Shown piece by piece: positions 6,886 through 13,560 of a stretch of 20,760 nt of DNA (the stretch's first letter is position 1; each line of letters opens with the position of its first letter). Origin of the DNA: JBAWZR01 sp037142915 (lineage in GTDB: Bacteria; Patescibacteriota; Minisyncoccia; Moranbacterales; UBA1568); NCBI GenBank assembly GCA_037142915.1, contig JBAWZR010000011.1, positions 1-20,760 of the forward strand, read 5' to 3'. Under the pieces are notes generated by a model, which was not told the origin of the DNA, did not search any database, and saw only the letters and a program-made list of their open reading frames with translations. The translations under genes and the position numbers were made by a program.

Positions 6886-7479
6886 TTACCGCGATGGAGC
6901 TGGCGATGGAATCTGAAGTGGTGGTGAATAGGTTCGATCATTACAATTGAACCGATCTTCCGTCTGCCACTGACCGTTGTTTTTTCGGACTCCCTGGCGC
7001 TCTGTTTCGCAAGGGCGATTATTATACTCCTCTTCCTGCTGTTGCTGCTGTTGCCACACAGTTTGGTTGACGCATTGCGTGAATGCCTCTTGGTATTGTG
7101 CGGGTTGCATCGCTGCGATGCCTCCTCCGACAGCTCCACCACCCAGCGCACCGAGTGCTGCACCTCGTCCAGGGTCGCCACCGATGATGGCATTGAAGGC
7201 AGCATTTCCGCCCGCCCCAAGAAGCGCACCTCCAATTGCGGTGACCGCTTGATCGGCGATCGTTGGCGGTGGGCCAAGTTGTTGTTGGCAGGCAATCTTC
7301 GCCCTTTGAAAAGGGTCATTTGAATTTGCTTGAACTGGGTTGGAATAGTACTGTTGCTGATAACCAGCTCCAGCTACTCCATAGGGACTGTAAGGCGTGG
7401 CGCACCCGTTTATTATTAACACTATAGCGGTAATAAATACCGTCATAGAACCACTGCTTTTTATTTGTCGTGTTTTCAT
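6886..7479 (-). CDS. Glycine-zipper lipoprotein
   Basis: 197 residues. A basic N-terminus and hydrophobic stretch (about 12-25) end in IINGC with Cys26, a plausible lipobox, so the mature protein would be lipid-anchored at the outer face of the membrane. A glycine-zipper segment follows (about 81-123, GGALLGAGGNAAF... GALGGGAVGGGIAA), as in 17-kDa-antigen-like and SlyB-like proteins. Then come a poly-Gln run (143-148) and a Pro/Ser tail. Cysteines at 64, 136, 157 and 179 could form disulfides. It is one of the few genes here with a real SD (AGGAG, 8 nt before ATG), and it has a near-consensus promoter and a strong terminator, so it is a stand-alone, probably well-expressed gene. Its exact role is unknown. 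Glycine zippers often insert into or oligomerise in membranes. Confidence 0.8.
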   Translation of the reverse strand: MKTRQIKSSGSMTVFITAIVLIINGCATPYSPYGVAGAGYQQQYYSNPVQANSNDPFQRAKIACQQQLGPPPTIADQAVTAIGGALLGAGGNAAFNAIIGGDPGRGAALGALGGGAVGGGIAAMQPAQYQEAFTQCVNQTVWQQQQQQEEEYNNRPCETERQGVRKNNGQWQTEDRFNCNDRTYSPPLQIPSPAPSR

Positions 7480-7540
7480 GAGACCATCTCCTGATTTTTT
7501 CAGTGAAAAAAATTGTTTGATAAATTGGTAAGCAGCCTCT

Positions 7541-7571
7541 CACTCGTCGATTGTGACTCTGTCGGTGAGTG
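7541..7571 (-). promoter_or_regulatory. Dyad in the 5' leader of the lipoprotein gene
   Basis: CACTC..CGA (7541-7550) and TCG..GAGTG (7562-7571) form an interrupted stem within the ~100-nt 5' untranslated leader. It may be an mRNA structure or protein site. This is weak evidence. Confidence 0.3.
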
Positions 7572-7586
7572 ACTGGGACTGTCTTC

Positions 7587-7615
7587 TTTATAGCACAAAT
7601 ACCAAAAAAAGTCAA
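7587..7615 (-). promoter_or_regulatory. Near-consensus promoter for the lipoprotein gene
   Basis: Minus strand: -35 TTGACT (7615-7610), 17-bp spacer ending TGC, -10 TATAAA (7592-7587). Five of six bases match in each box, plus an extended -10. This is the best sigma-70-type promoter in the window. The start site would be near 7580, leaving a ~100-nt leader. Confidence 0.8.
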
Positions 7616-7664
7616 GGATTTGTGGTAGCAAAGGGATCGGAAGAAAAAGAGGACTTCGCATTTA

Positions 7665-7673
7665 TGCTATACT
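7665..7673 (+). promoter_or_regulatory. Extended -10 promoter for korAB
   Basis: TGC-TATACT (TATACT at 7668-7673), identical in core to the box at 3617-3625. No good -35 is visible. The korA start is 31 nt downstream. Confidence 0.5.
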
Positions 7674-7703
7674 GGAGAAAAAGAAATCAAAATATTTTTC
7701 TCT

Positions 7704-9467
7704 ATGATAAAAAATTACGAGGGGGTTTCTATTGTGCTGGGTGGCGCGGCGGGACAAGGAGTTCAAATCGTGGAAAACATCCTCACCAATGTGTTGCATC
7801 GGAGCGGGTTCACCGTATCTGCCAACAAGGAATATATGTCGCGTATCCGTGGTGGGAGCAACTCGACCGAGATTCGAGTGACCAGCCAATCTCGCACGGG
7901 GTATGTGCGATCGATGGATATTTGTTTTCCGCTCGATAGTGCCGCACTCACACACCTTATGCCGCGCATCACGCCGGCCACAGTCGTCCTCGGTGATACG
8001 CAACACTTAAAGACTGAACACAAAATAATCGATGTGCCATTAGCACGCATCGCTGAGGAGTTGGGCAATCCATTGATGGCGAATACTGTGGCGGCGAGCG
8101 TGATTCTCGGATTGTTTCATGCGGACGAGACGCTCCTCGAAGCGTATCTCACAGAACAGTTTCAGCGCAAAGGTGAGGATATCCTACAGAAAAATATTCT
8201 CGCCAGCCAAGAAGGCTATCAGTTTGGGCATCACTTGGCGTATATGGAGAGTATTCATATTCCTTTTCCAACTCCCGATCAGCAGGAAACAAAAAAAATC
8301 CTCCTCAATGGCAATCAATCACTCGGTCGCGGATTCATCGCGGGCGGCGTGAATTTTCTCTCGTCGTATCCGATGTCCCCAGGCACGGGAATTCTGACTT
8401 TTTATGCCGAGCAGGCGGTGAAACATAATTTGGTGGTCGAGCAAGCGGAGGATGAAATTTCTGCGATCAATATGGGACTCGGTGCGAGTTATGCGGGTGC
8501 ACGAAGTTTGGTCACGACTTCCGGCGGCGGGTTTGCACTGATGACCGAGGGCGTGAGTTTGGCGGGGATGATCGAGACGCCGATAATCATCCATATCGCG
8601 ATGCGCCCCGGGCCAGCCACAGGATTGCCGACGCGTACCGAGCAGGCGGATCTCAACCTCGCATTGTATTCCGGACATGGAGAGTTTCCGAGAGCGATCT
8701 ATGCGCCGGGTGATGCGGTCGAAGCGTTTGCCATTGGACAGGAGGCCTCGCGGATCGCTGATACCTATCAATCGCCGGTCTTCGTATTGACCGACCAATA
8801 TTTTCTCGATGTGATCGAAGTGGTGGATGAAAAAGATTTACTTGTGAAGCCGTGGTTATCGACGATTGTCAAAACAACACCGGAGTATGAACGCTATGCC
8901 GTTACGAAAAATGGCGTGCCGGGCGACGAAGTTTTGCGCGGCGTGTCTCCGCGTGGTGTCCCTGGGTATGGCACGGGTTTGGTAGCGGTCGATAGTGATG
9001 AGCACACGCCCGACGGACATATCACGGAGGATCTGGATATGCGAGTGACGATGATGGACAAACGATTGCAGAAAGAGCAGGGTATCCGATCAGAAGTTTT
9101 ACCGCCAACAATTACAGGTGATATTAAAAAAGCCAAAACGATTCTTGTCGGATGGGGTTCCACTAAGTCGGTTATCGCCGAGGCTGTGGATCGTTTGGAG
9201 AGTCATGCATCGCTCGATATCGCCAAGAAAACGAAAGTATCAACAGGCATCGCATCGGTTCACTTCGCTCAGGTCTGGCCATTGCCCGAGGATACGCAGG
9301 AATTATTTGCCAAGGCGAAGAAAGTGGTCGTGATAGAAAACAATGCCACCGGACAATTTGCCAAACTCCTCAAACTCGAAGGCGTGGATGTCACTGAAAA
9401 TATTCTCAAATATAACGGTGAGCCCTTCAGTGTAGAGGAATTGGTGGAGGAATTGAAATCGTTGTAA
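7704..9467 (+). CDS. korA: 2-oxoacid:ferredoxin oxidoreductase, alpha subunit (gamma-alpha fusion)
   Basis: 587 residues. Residues ~1-190 are the gamma domain (GGAAGQGVQ at 13-21, RIRGGSNSTEIRV). Residues ~200 onward are the alpha domain (YPMSPGTGILTFYAE, EDEISAINMGLGASYAG, TSGGGFALMTEG, GPATGLPTRTEQADL). A C-terminal domain II-like segment with TILVGWGSTKS follows. With KorB it catalyses oxidative decarboxylation of a 2-oxoacid (2-oxoglutarate, pyruvate or similar) with CoA and ferredoxin, or the reverse carboxylation. The GPATGLPT motif and gamma-alpha order are those of the KorA group, but substrate specificity is not certain from sequence. The ATG at 7704 has a T-rich leader and no SD. 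korB follows 10 nt after the stop. Confidence 0.95.
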   Translation: MIKNYEGVSIVLGGAAGQGVQIVENILTNVLHRSGFTVSANKEYMSRIRGGSNSTEIRVTSQSRTGYVRSMDICFPLDSAALTHLMPRITPATVVLGDTQHLKTEHKIIDVPLARIAEELGNPLMANTVAASVILGLFHADETLLEAYLTEQFQRKGEDILQKNILASQEGYQFGHHLAYMESIHIPFPTPDQQETKKILLNGNQSLGRGFIAGGVNFLSSYPMSPGTGILTFYAEQAVKHNLVVEQAEDEISAINMGLGASYAGARSLVTTSGGGFALMTEGVSLAGMIETPIIIHIAMRPGPATGLPTRTEQADLNLALYSGHGEFPRAIYAPGDAVEAFAIGQEASRIADTYQSPVFVLTDQYFLDVIEVVDEKDLLVKPWLSTIVKTTPEYERYAVTKNGVPGDEVLRGVSPRGVPGYGTGLVAVDSDEHTPDGHITEDLDMRVTMMDKRLQKEQGIRSEVLPPTITGDIKKAKTILVGWGSTKSVIAEAVDRLESHASLDIAKKTKVSTGIASVHFAQVWPLPEDTQELFAKAKKVVVIENNATGQFAKLLKLEGVDVTENILKYNGEPFSVEELVEELKSL

Positions 9468-9477
9468 ATAAAATTTT

Positions 9478-10299
9478 ATGTCTGACGCAAAAATATACGA
9501 CATGCCGCACAACACCGACATCGCTTGGTGTCCGGGATGCGGGAATTTCCCGCTGTTGACCGTGATGAAAATGGCTCTGGCGGAACTCGATATCCCACCG
9601 GAACAATTGGTGACCGTCTCGGGCATCGGGCAGGCGGCCAAGGCCCCGCAGTATTTCCGCACGCATATGTTCAACGGTCTGCATGGACGCGCGCTCCCGG
9701 CGGCGACCGGCATCAAGGTGGCCAATCCGTCACTCCATGTCATCGTGGAGAGCGGTGACGGCGATATGTATGGTGAGGGTGGCAATCATTTCACACATAC
9801 GATCCGTCGCAATCCCAATATCACGATCCTTGTGCACAATAATATGGTCTATGGTCTCACCAAGGGGCAGGCCTCACCCACAAGCGAGAGGGGAATGAAG
9901 ACGCCGGTGCAATTGGGCGGAGTGATCCTCGAGCCATTCAATCCGATTGCGTCCGCTATTGCGCTCGATGCATCGTTCGTGGCGCGGGCGTTCGTGGGGA
10001 ACTTTCAACACGCCAAAGATATTCTCAAACAGGCGATTGAATGGGAAGGTTTGGCACTGGTCGATATGTTCCAGCCATGCACGGTGTTTAACAAAATAAA
10101 TACTTACCCCTGGTTTAAAGAACATACTTATATTTTAGATGAAAAACATGATCCACTCGATAAAGAGCAAGCCTTCGCCCGAGCGATCGAGTCTGATCGA
10201 CTGCCGCTCGGTGTGTTTTACAAGAATCCCAACAAAAAAATCTTCGAACAAGAACTTCGCCGAGGCGATATGACCCCGATGTATGAGCGCCTCCTGTAG
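9478..10299 (+). CDS. korB: 2-oxoacid:ferredoxin oxidoreductase, beta subunit (TPP-binding)
   Basis: 273 residues. It carries the thiamine-diphosphate site GDGDMYGEGGNHF (93-105) through NNMVYGLTKGQASPT (121-135), and HGRALPAATGIK. The CPGCG motif (18-22) and a late Cys (C201, QPCTVF) give three of the four cysteines that ligate the [4Fe-4S] cluster in most homologues. The remaining ligand normally sits in a GIGC motif, and here the sequence is SGIGQAAK with Gln52. A three-Cys or altered cluster is therefore expected. The gene lies directly after korA with no SD and ends at a terminator shared with the convergent SufT/ferredoxin pair. Confidence 0.94.
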   Translation: MSDAKIYDMPHNTDIAWCPGCGNFPLLTVMKMALAELDIPPEQLVTVSGIGQAAKAPQYFRTHMFNGLHGRALPAATGIKVANPSLHVIVESGDGDMYGEGGNHFTHTIRRNPNITILVHNNMVYGLTKGQASPTSERGMKTPVQLGGVILEPFNPIASAIALDASFVARAFVGNFQHAKDILKQAIEWEGLALVDMFQPCTVFNKINTYPWFKEHTYILDEKHDPLDKEQAFARAIESDRLPLGVFYKNPNKKIFEQELRRGDMTPMYERLL

Positions 10300-10307
10300 T
10301 CGTTAGT

Positions 10308-10352
10308 CTGAATAAAATAAAGGCCCTCTTTCCGAGGGCTTTTATTTTATTA
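10308..10352. terminator. Bidirectional intrinsic terminator between korB and the SufT-like gene
   Basis: GCCCTC (10323-10328), loop TTTCC, GAGGGC (10334-10339), flanked by TTTTATTTTATT on the plus side and AATAAAATAAA on the left, which is a U-tract on the minus strand. It can stop transcription from both convergent units. Confidence 0.85.
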
Positions 10353-10353
10353 T

Positions 10354-10662
10354 TTAATCCAACCCCAATTCCGCGCGGGCGGAGGGGGTCATTTTGGATA
10401 CTTCCCAAGGTGGGTCGAAGGTGAGTTCTATATGTACATCGGTGACGCCATCCACAGCCAGAACTTTTTCACGAATTTCAGCCTGAATGGTATCGAAGAG
10501 GGGACAGCCGATGGTAGTGAGCGTCATCAATATGTGCGCCATACCATCCTCTGAGAGCGTGACATTATAAACCAACCCCAAATCAACGATCGAGATAAAA
10601 AGTTCCGGATCGAGAACGGTTTGGAGTTGCGCGTTAATTTTGGAGAGTGTATCGCTGGACAT
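10354..10662 (-). CDS. MIP18/SufT-like iron-sulfur assembly protein (DUF59)
   Basis: 102 residues matching the MIP18 (DUF59) family throughout: DPELFISIVDLGLVY (18-32), MTLTTIGCP with the conserved Cys53, and VHIELTFDPPW (76-86) before SKMTPSARAELG. Family members (SufT, PaaD-type, eukaryotic CIA2) help assemble or deliver iron-sulfur clusters. The gene starts 3 nt after the ferredoxin stop on the same strand, so they are co-transcribed. It may serve the ferredoxin and KorAB, both of which need clusters. No SD is seen. Confidence 0.9.
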   Translation of the reverse strand: MSSDTLSKINAQLQTVLDPELFISIVDLGLVYNVTLSEDGMAHILMTLTTIGCPLFDTIQAEIREKVLAVDGVTDVHIELTFDPPWEVSKMTPSARAELGLD

Positions 10663-10665
10663 TTT

Positions 10666-10935
10666 TTATTCAGGGAAAACGACCTTGCCTTGTGGGTCGG
10701 TGACTTTGATGGCCGAGACAGGGCAGGAACGCGCGGCGTTGATGATATTTTGTATATCATCTTCATCGACTGTCCGGATTATGACCGCTTTGCCTTCATC
10801 ATTCAGTTCGAATGTTTTCGGAGCGACACCGACGCAGGGCGCGGCACCGATGCAGACATTCGGATCAACTTCGATTGTCCAACCGGCGGCGGTTACAGCC
10901 TTACTTGGGTTCGCGGGGTTTTTGACATCAGCCAT
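10666..10935 (-). CDS. Ferredoxin, single cluster, three-cysteine type
   Basis: 89 residues. The core VDPNVCIGAAPCVGVAPKTF and AARSCPVSAI fits single-cluster ferredoxins of the Pyrococcus/Desulfovibrio type. Cysteines are C28, C34 and C71. The second ligand position (Cys, or Asp in Pyrococcus) is Ala31. Three cysteines favour a [3Fe-4S] or an open-site [4Fe-4S] cluster, so its potential may differ from ordinary ferredoxins. It is the obvious electron partner for the convergent korAB. It leads a two-gene unit with the SufT-like gene. The start is at 10935 without SD, and an extended -10 lies about 30 nt upstream. Confidence 0.9.
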   Translation of the reverse strand: MADVKNPANPSKAVTAAGWTIEVDPNVCIGAAPCVGVAPKTFELNDEGKAVIIRTVDEDDIQNIINAARSCPVSAIKVTDPQGKVVFPE

Positions 10936-10963
10936 ATGAAAATTGTTTACTATTTACTGTTTG

Positions 10964-10972
10964 AGTGTAGCA
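10964..10972 (-). promoter_or_regulatory. Extended -10 promoter for the ferredoxin/SufT unit
   Basis: Minus strand TGC-TACACT (TACACT at 10969-10964), ~29 nt before the ferredoxin start. A -35 is not clear. Confidence 0.45.
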
Positions 10973-10993
10973 TACTCATTCGCTGCCGAAAAG

Positions 10994-11022
10994 TGTACAA
11001 AATTGTTTATCAATGGTACTTT
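10994..11022 (+). promoter_or_regulatory. Possible promoter for the carbonic-anhydrase-like gene
   Basis: TGTACA (10994-10999), 17-bp spacer, TGG-TACTTT (TACTTT at 11017-11022). It is a weak match and would give a long leader through the repeat pair at 11057-11173. Confidence 0.25.
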
Positions 11023-11056
11023 GAAGTGGAAGAAGGTGGTTAAAATTCGAAAATCA

Positions 11057-11173
11057 ACCGCCCCCTACCCCCCTCCTTATCCAATGAGGGGGAGTGCTCC
11101 GTTTAGGTTTTACTTTTGAGATACGGCATTTCCCCCCTCCCATTAGCTAAGGGGAGGGCCGGGGTGAGGTTGG
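11057..11173. repeat. Pair of GC-rich palindromic repeat units in inverted orientation
   Basis: Unit 1 (about 11057-11108) runs from AACC to GGTT with CCCCCTCCTTAT opposite ATGAGGGGG. Unit 2 (about 11121-11173) has the near-perfect palindrome CCCTCCCATTAG/CTAAGGGGAGGG (11136-11158), followed by GCCGGGGTGAGGTTGG. The two units resemble each other when one is reverse-complemented. This C/G-rich unit is a familiar dispersed repeat in bacterial genomes, and translates to the spurious peptide PLPLAKGRAGV. With the promoters it accounts for the whole 10936-11193 spacer. Confidence 0.7.
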
Positions 11174-11193
11174 ATTTTATTAAGTATTTTTTT

Positions 11194-12870
11194 ATGCAAA
11201 AACTTTTGAGCTTTATCGACCGGTTGGAGGGGGTTCATTTGCCGACCGTAGCCGAGGGTATCGTCCAGCAATTGCAGGGCTATACCCAGGCACTCGTGGC
11301 CCTGGAAAATAAGCGTGGACGGGATGTGCACAGTGAGGATGAACAAAAAATGCTGGCGATGCTGTACTTCAAGCTGTGGCAATTTACCTATTCTCGTGAG
11401 CAACGGGCCGAGGATACGGATTCCTCGGAGGTGGTAGAAGCCGATCGAATCGTGCAGAAATTATTTCCGCTGGGAATTCCACGCTTGATGTTGTGCGTTG
11501 ATGGTCGGGTGTTGTCGAAGTTGGTGGCGGGCTTGCACGAAGGATCGTTTCGTGTGCCGGCGGGGGATGATGCCGAGTTCGTGCCGCATCGCGAGGGGAG
11601 TGGATTGTTCTTGCCACGCGAGGCATTTTTGACGACTGTTTTGGAGCGAGCTTTCTCGCTGAGGGATACGGTCGTGCAGGTTTTTGATAGTCACCTGCAC
11701 TGCGCGGCACGAAAATCGAGCGAAACCGAACGACTTGGTATGGAGCCGGCCGATGATGGAGTTCTTCAAGATGTGTTGCGCAAGAAAGCGATGGGCGAGG
11801 CATTAAAGGAATACGTTGATGCTACCTTTCATGACACGAAGCGCGTGTATGCGGTACAAATCTCTTTCAATCCTCTCGATGGATACTGTTATATGGGTTT
11901 GGAAAAAGACGAATGTCTCAATCATCCCGCAGTGTTCAAGACTGGTTTTACCACGGAGGTGTTAGATGCTCTGGTAACGGAAGGGAAAATTATTTCTACG
12001 CGCGAGTTTGTTGAGGGGAAACATCTCTTACAAGACATTTTTATCCGGTATTTTTTCGATGTGAATTACGAGACAGATTATCGTCACAGCACACTTTCGT
12101 TTTGGAAAAATATGGATACGATGATGGAGGAATGTATGCCGATCATCCGGCAAGAACTCGTGCGAGTGTTCCCGTATTTGTCGGACGGCACCTGTCAGGA
12201 TGAGTTGCGTGAGCGAGCGACGTTGCTTTTGGCGAATGCATACAATGCTTTCCTGCATAATTTCGACAAGCAACAACAATCGCGAGAATATCCGTATGAT
12301 CAGCACGACGAGAGTGTGGTGACGGTCGCCTACGGTGATCGTGGTCCGTATGATCGAGCTCGATCGTTTTCGGTTGATCCGAATAATCCCGACCTTTCGT
12401 ATGTGGTGCGTTTTACCGCCGGTTTGATTCGCAATAATCGTAGGGCAGAGCGCTATTCCGGGACGGAGTCAGAGGCATTACGCGCGTGTTATGGCGAGCA
12501 TATCGAGCACTATCCGCAAAATCCTGTTCCCATTTTTTTCTTCGAGCGTATCGATGTCGAGCCATCCGCCGAAATCGTGCAGGCGTTACAGCGCTCGGAC
12601 TGGTCGGACATCGTTGATATGGATTGGATGAATATGACCGATCAGCAGTTTGAGCGGTATTTGAATAATAAGGTATCGAATATCCCCGCTATCGTCGCGC
12701 GCAAGATCAATGCTTTGCGACTGCGAGCTGCAGACCTCTTCCGTTCGGGACGGGCGGCGACCGAGGACTTGCTCGAGGGGCGCCTGGTGCCAGTGTGGAC
12801 ACTCTCCGCACCCGATCGTCGGACATTGGCCATTTTTCCGTTTATTGCCAAGGGGTACGAAGAGAAATAA
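11194..12870 (+). CDS. Large protein with a beta-carbonic-anhydrase-like zinc site
   Basis: 558 residues from the ATG at 11194. An earlier ATG at 11116 would translate through a repeat and is rejected. Residues 1-95 are helical. Then LCVDGRVLSKLVAGLHEG (100-117) carries C101-x-D103-x-R105 and SHLHCAA (166-172) carries H167-x-x-C170. These are the zinc ligands and Asp/Arg dyad of beta-class carbonic anhydrases, and the CxDxRV...GL..G spacing around the first motif matches well. Typical beta enzymes have ~200-230 residues. The extra helical N-terminus and ~390-residue C-terminal part recall the three-domain carboxysomal CsoSCA plan (~500-550 residues), though I cannot show homology there. The rest, including KNMDTMMEECMPII and DRGPYDRARSFSVDPNNP, is unfamiliar. 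A CO2/bicarbonate role beside korAB is plausible. The enzyme call is inference. Confidence 0.55.
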   Translation: MQKLLSFIDRLEGVHLPTVAEGIVQQLQGYTQALVALENKRGRDVHSEDEQKMLAMLYFKLWQFTYSREQRAEDTDSSEVVEADRIVQKLFPLGIPRLMLCVDGRVLSKLVAGLHEGSFRVPAGDDAEFVPHREGSGLFLPREAFLTTVLERAFSLRDTVVQVFDSHLHCAARKSSETERLGMEPADDGVLQDVLRKKAMGEALKEYVDATFHDTKRVYAVQISFNPLDGYCYMGLEKDECLNHPAVFKTGFTTEVLDALVTEGKIISTREFVEGKHLLQDIFIRYFFDVNYETDYRHSTLSFWKNMDTMMEECMPIIRQELVRVFPYLSDGTCQDELRERATLLLANAYNAFLHNFDKQQQSREYPYDQHDESVVTVAYGDRGPYDRARSFSVDPNNPDLSYVVRFTAGLIRNNRRAERYSGTESEALRACYGEHIEHYPQNPVPIFFFERIDVEPSAEIVQALQRSDWSDIVDMDWMNMTDQQFERYLNNKVSNIPAIVARKINALRLRAADLFRSGRAATEDLLEGRLVPVWTLSAPDRRTLAIFPFIAKGYEEK

Positions 12871-12879
12871 GAGGAAATA

Positions 12880-12909
12880 ATAAACCAGCCTTTTGACGGG
12901 CTGGTTTAT
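12880..12909. terminator. Bidirectional hairpin terminator between the CA-like gene and the tRNAs
   Basis: ATAAACCAGCC (12880-12890) and GGCTGGTTTAT (12899-12909) form a perfect 11-bp stem with an 8-nt loop. U-tracts are short (GGTTTAT on plus, GGTTTATTATTT on minus), so it suits the minus-strand tRNA transcript best. Confidence 0.7.
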
Positions 12910-12914
12910 CGGTG

Positions 12915-12987
12915 TGCGCTCGGCAGGGATCGAACCTGCGACCCCTTGGTTCGAAGCCAAGTACTCTATCCACTGAGCTACGAGCGC
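12915..12987 (-). tRNA. tRNA-Arg (anticodon UCG)
   Basis: Minus-strand cloverleaf of 73 nt: acceptor GCGCTCG/CGAGCGC, D arm, anticodon stem CTTGG/CCAAG around loop CTTCGAA (anticodon TCG, reading CGA and probably other CGN codons), variable loop GGGTC, T arm GCAGG-TTCGATC-CCTGC, discriminator A. CCA is not encoded. It is transcribed 22 nt after tRNA-His. Confidence 0.93.
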
Positions 12988-13009
12988 AATATAGCGAAAT
13001 CTCCACAGG

Positions 13010-13081
13010 GGCGATCACAGGGAATCGGACCCTGGTACCTGGTACCACAAACCAGTGTTCTACCATTGAACTATGACCGCC
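13010..13081 (-). tRNA. tRNA-His (anticodon GUG) with encoded G-1
   Basis: Minus strand: acceptor GCGGTCA/TGATCGC, with G-1 (13081) opposite C73 (13010), the histidine identity pair. The anticodon stem CTGGT/ACCAG encloses TTGTGGT (anticodon GTG). The variable loop is only GTAC. The T arm is CAGGG-TCCGATT-CCCTG, so position 55 is C rather than the near-universal U. CCA is not encoded. A GGTACCA tandem duplication spans the anticodon 3' stem and variable loop. Confidence 0.92.
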
Positions 13082-13101
13082 ACTCTGGAGACTTCTTTTT
13101 G

Positions 13102-13130
13102 AGCATAGCAAAGGAATATGACTTTTGCAA
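13102..13130 (-). promoter_or_regulatory. Promoter for the tRNA-His/tRNA-Arg transcript
   Basis: Minus strand TTGCAA (13130-13125), 17-bp spacer ending TGC, TATGCT (13107-13102). It lies ~20 nt before the tRNA-His 5' end. Confidence 0.6.
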
Positions 13131-13140
13131 GGGGAGAGAG

Positions 13141-13168
13141 TTGACTAAAGAGCGAGTCTTGTGATACC
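13141..13168 (+). promoter_or_regulatory. Promoter for the zinc-ribbon/rplY unit
   Basis: TTGACT (13141-13146), 16-bp spacer ending TGT, GATACC (13163-13168). The -35 is strong and the -10 weak but extended. It is divergent from the tRNA promoter. Confidence 0.45.
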
Positions 13169-13220
13169 CTGCAGACAGGCTTCTGAGAAGTGAATTTTAA
13201 TCATTTTCGCTTTTTGTCCT

Positions 13221-13517
13221 ATGAAAACACCAGCCGAAAATATCAGACCGCTAATGCAGTGTCCCGTGTGCGGGAAGTCGTTCCAGTCAGCGCGAGTGTT
13301 CGTGGTAGCCGAAGAGACGGAGCGTACGACACTCCATATCGCTTGTGATGATTGCCAAGCGACCTCGTTGGTATTCGTTTCCAATGGTCAGTGGGGCGTG
13401 ATGAGCGTGGGGATGTTGACCGATCTCGTCGCCGAAGATGCCAAAACATTTTTTGGCAAAGATCCAATTTCATCCGACCAAGTATTGGAAGTGTATCAAG
13501 GTTTTAAAACTGTTTAG
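13221..13517 (+). CDS. Small zinc-ribbon protein of unknown function
   Basis: 98 residues. CPVC (14-17) and CDDC (42-45) form a two-knuckle treble-clef or zinc-ribbon-like pair spaced by 24 residues with beta-type sequence between. The C-terminal half (ATSLVFVSNGQWGVMSVGMLTDL... VLEVYQGF) looks like a small alpha/beta region. I do not recognise a named family. The gene precedes rplY by 43 nt on the same strand with no terminator between, so it may be co-expressed with the ribosomal protein, but its role is unknown. The ATG at 13221 follows a T-rich leader without SD. Confidence 0.8.
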   Translation: MKTPAENIRPLMQCPVCGKSFQSARVFVVAEETERTTLHIACDDCQATSLVFVSNGQWGVMSVGMLTDLVAEDAKTFFGKDPISSDQVLEVYQGFKTV

Positions 13518-13560
13518 AAAATATATTTTTTCGATAATTATTCTTTTATTTGTTACTGTT

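Noticed and set aside
6977..7323. Plus-strand ORFs with Cys or Leu runs opposite the lipoprotein
   Set aside because: They arise from the antisense of the poly-Gln and glycine-zipper codons. The minus-strand gene has a promoter, SD and terminator.
11116..11193. N-terminal extension of the CA-like protein from an ATG at 11116
   Set aside because: The added residues translate a palindromic GC-rich repeat (PLPLAKGRAGV). The ATG at 11194 starts unique sequence and is the better start.
13438..13560. Upstream start for rplY giving a hydrophobic N-terminus
   Set aside because: It overlaps the zinc-ribbon gene and adds residues foreign to bL25. The ATG at 13561 fits the family.
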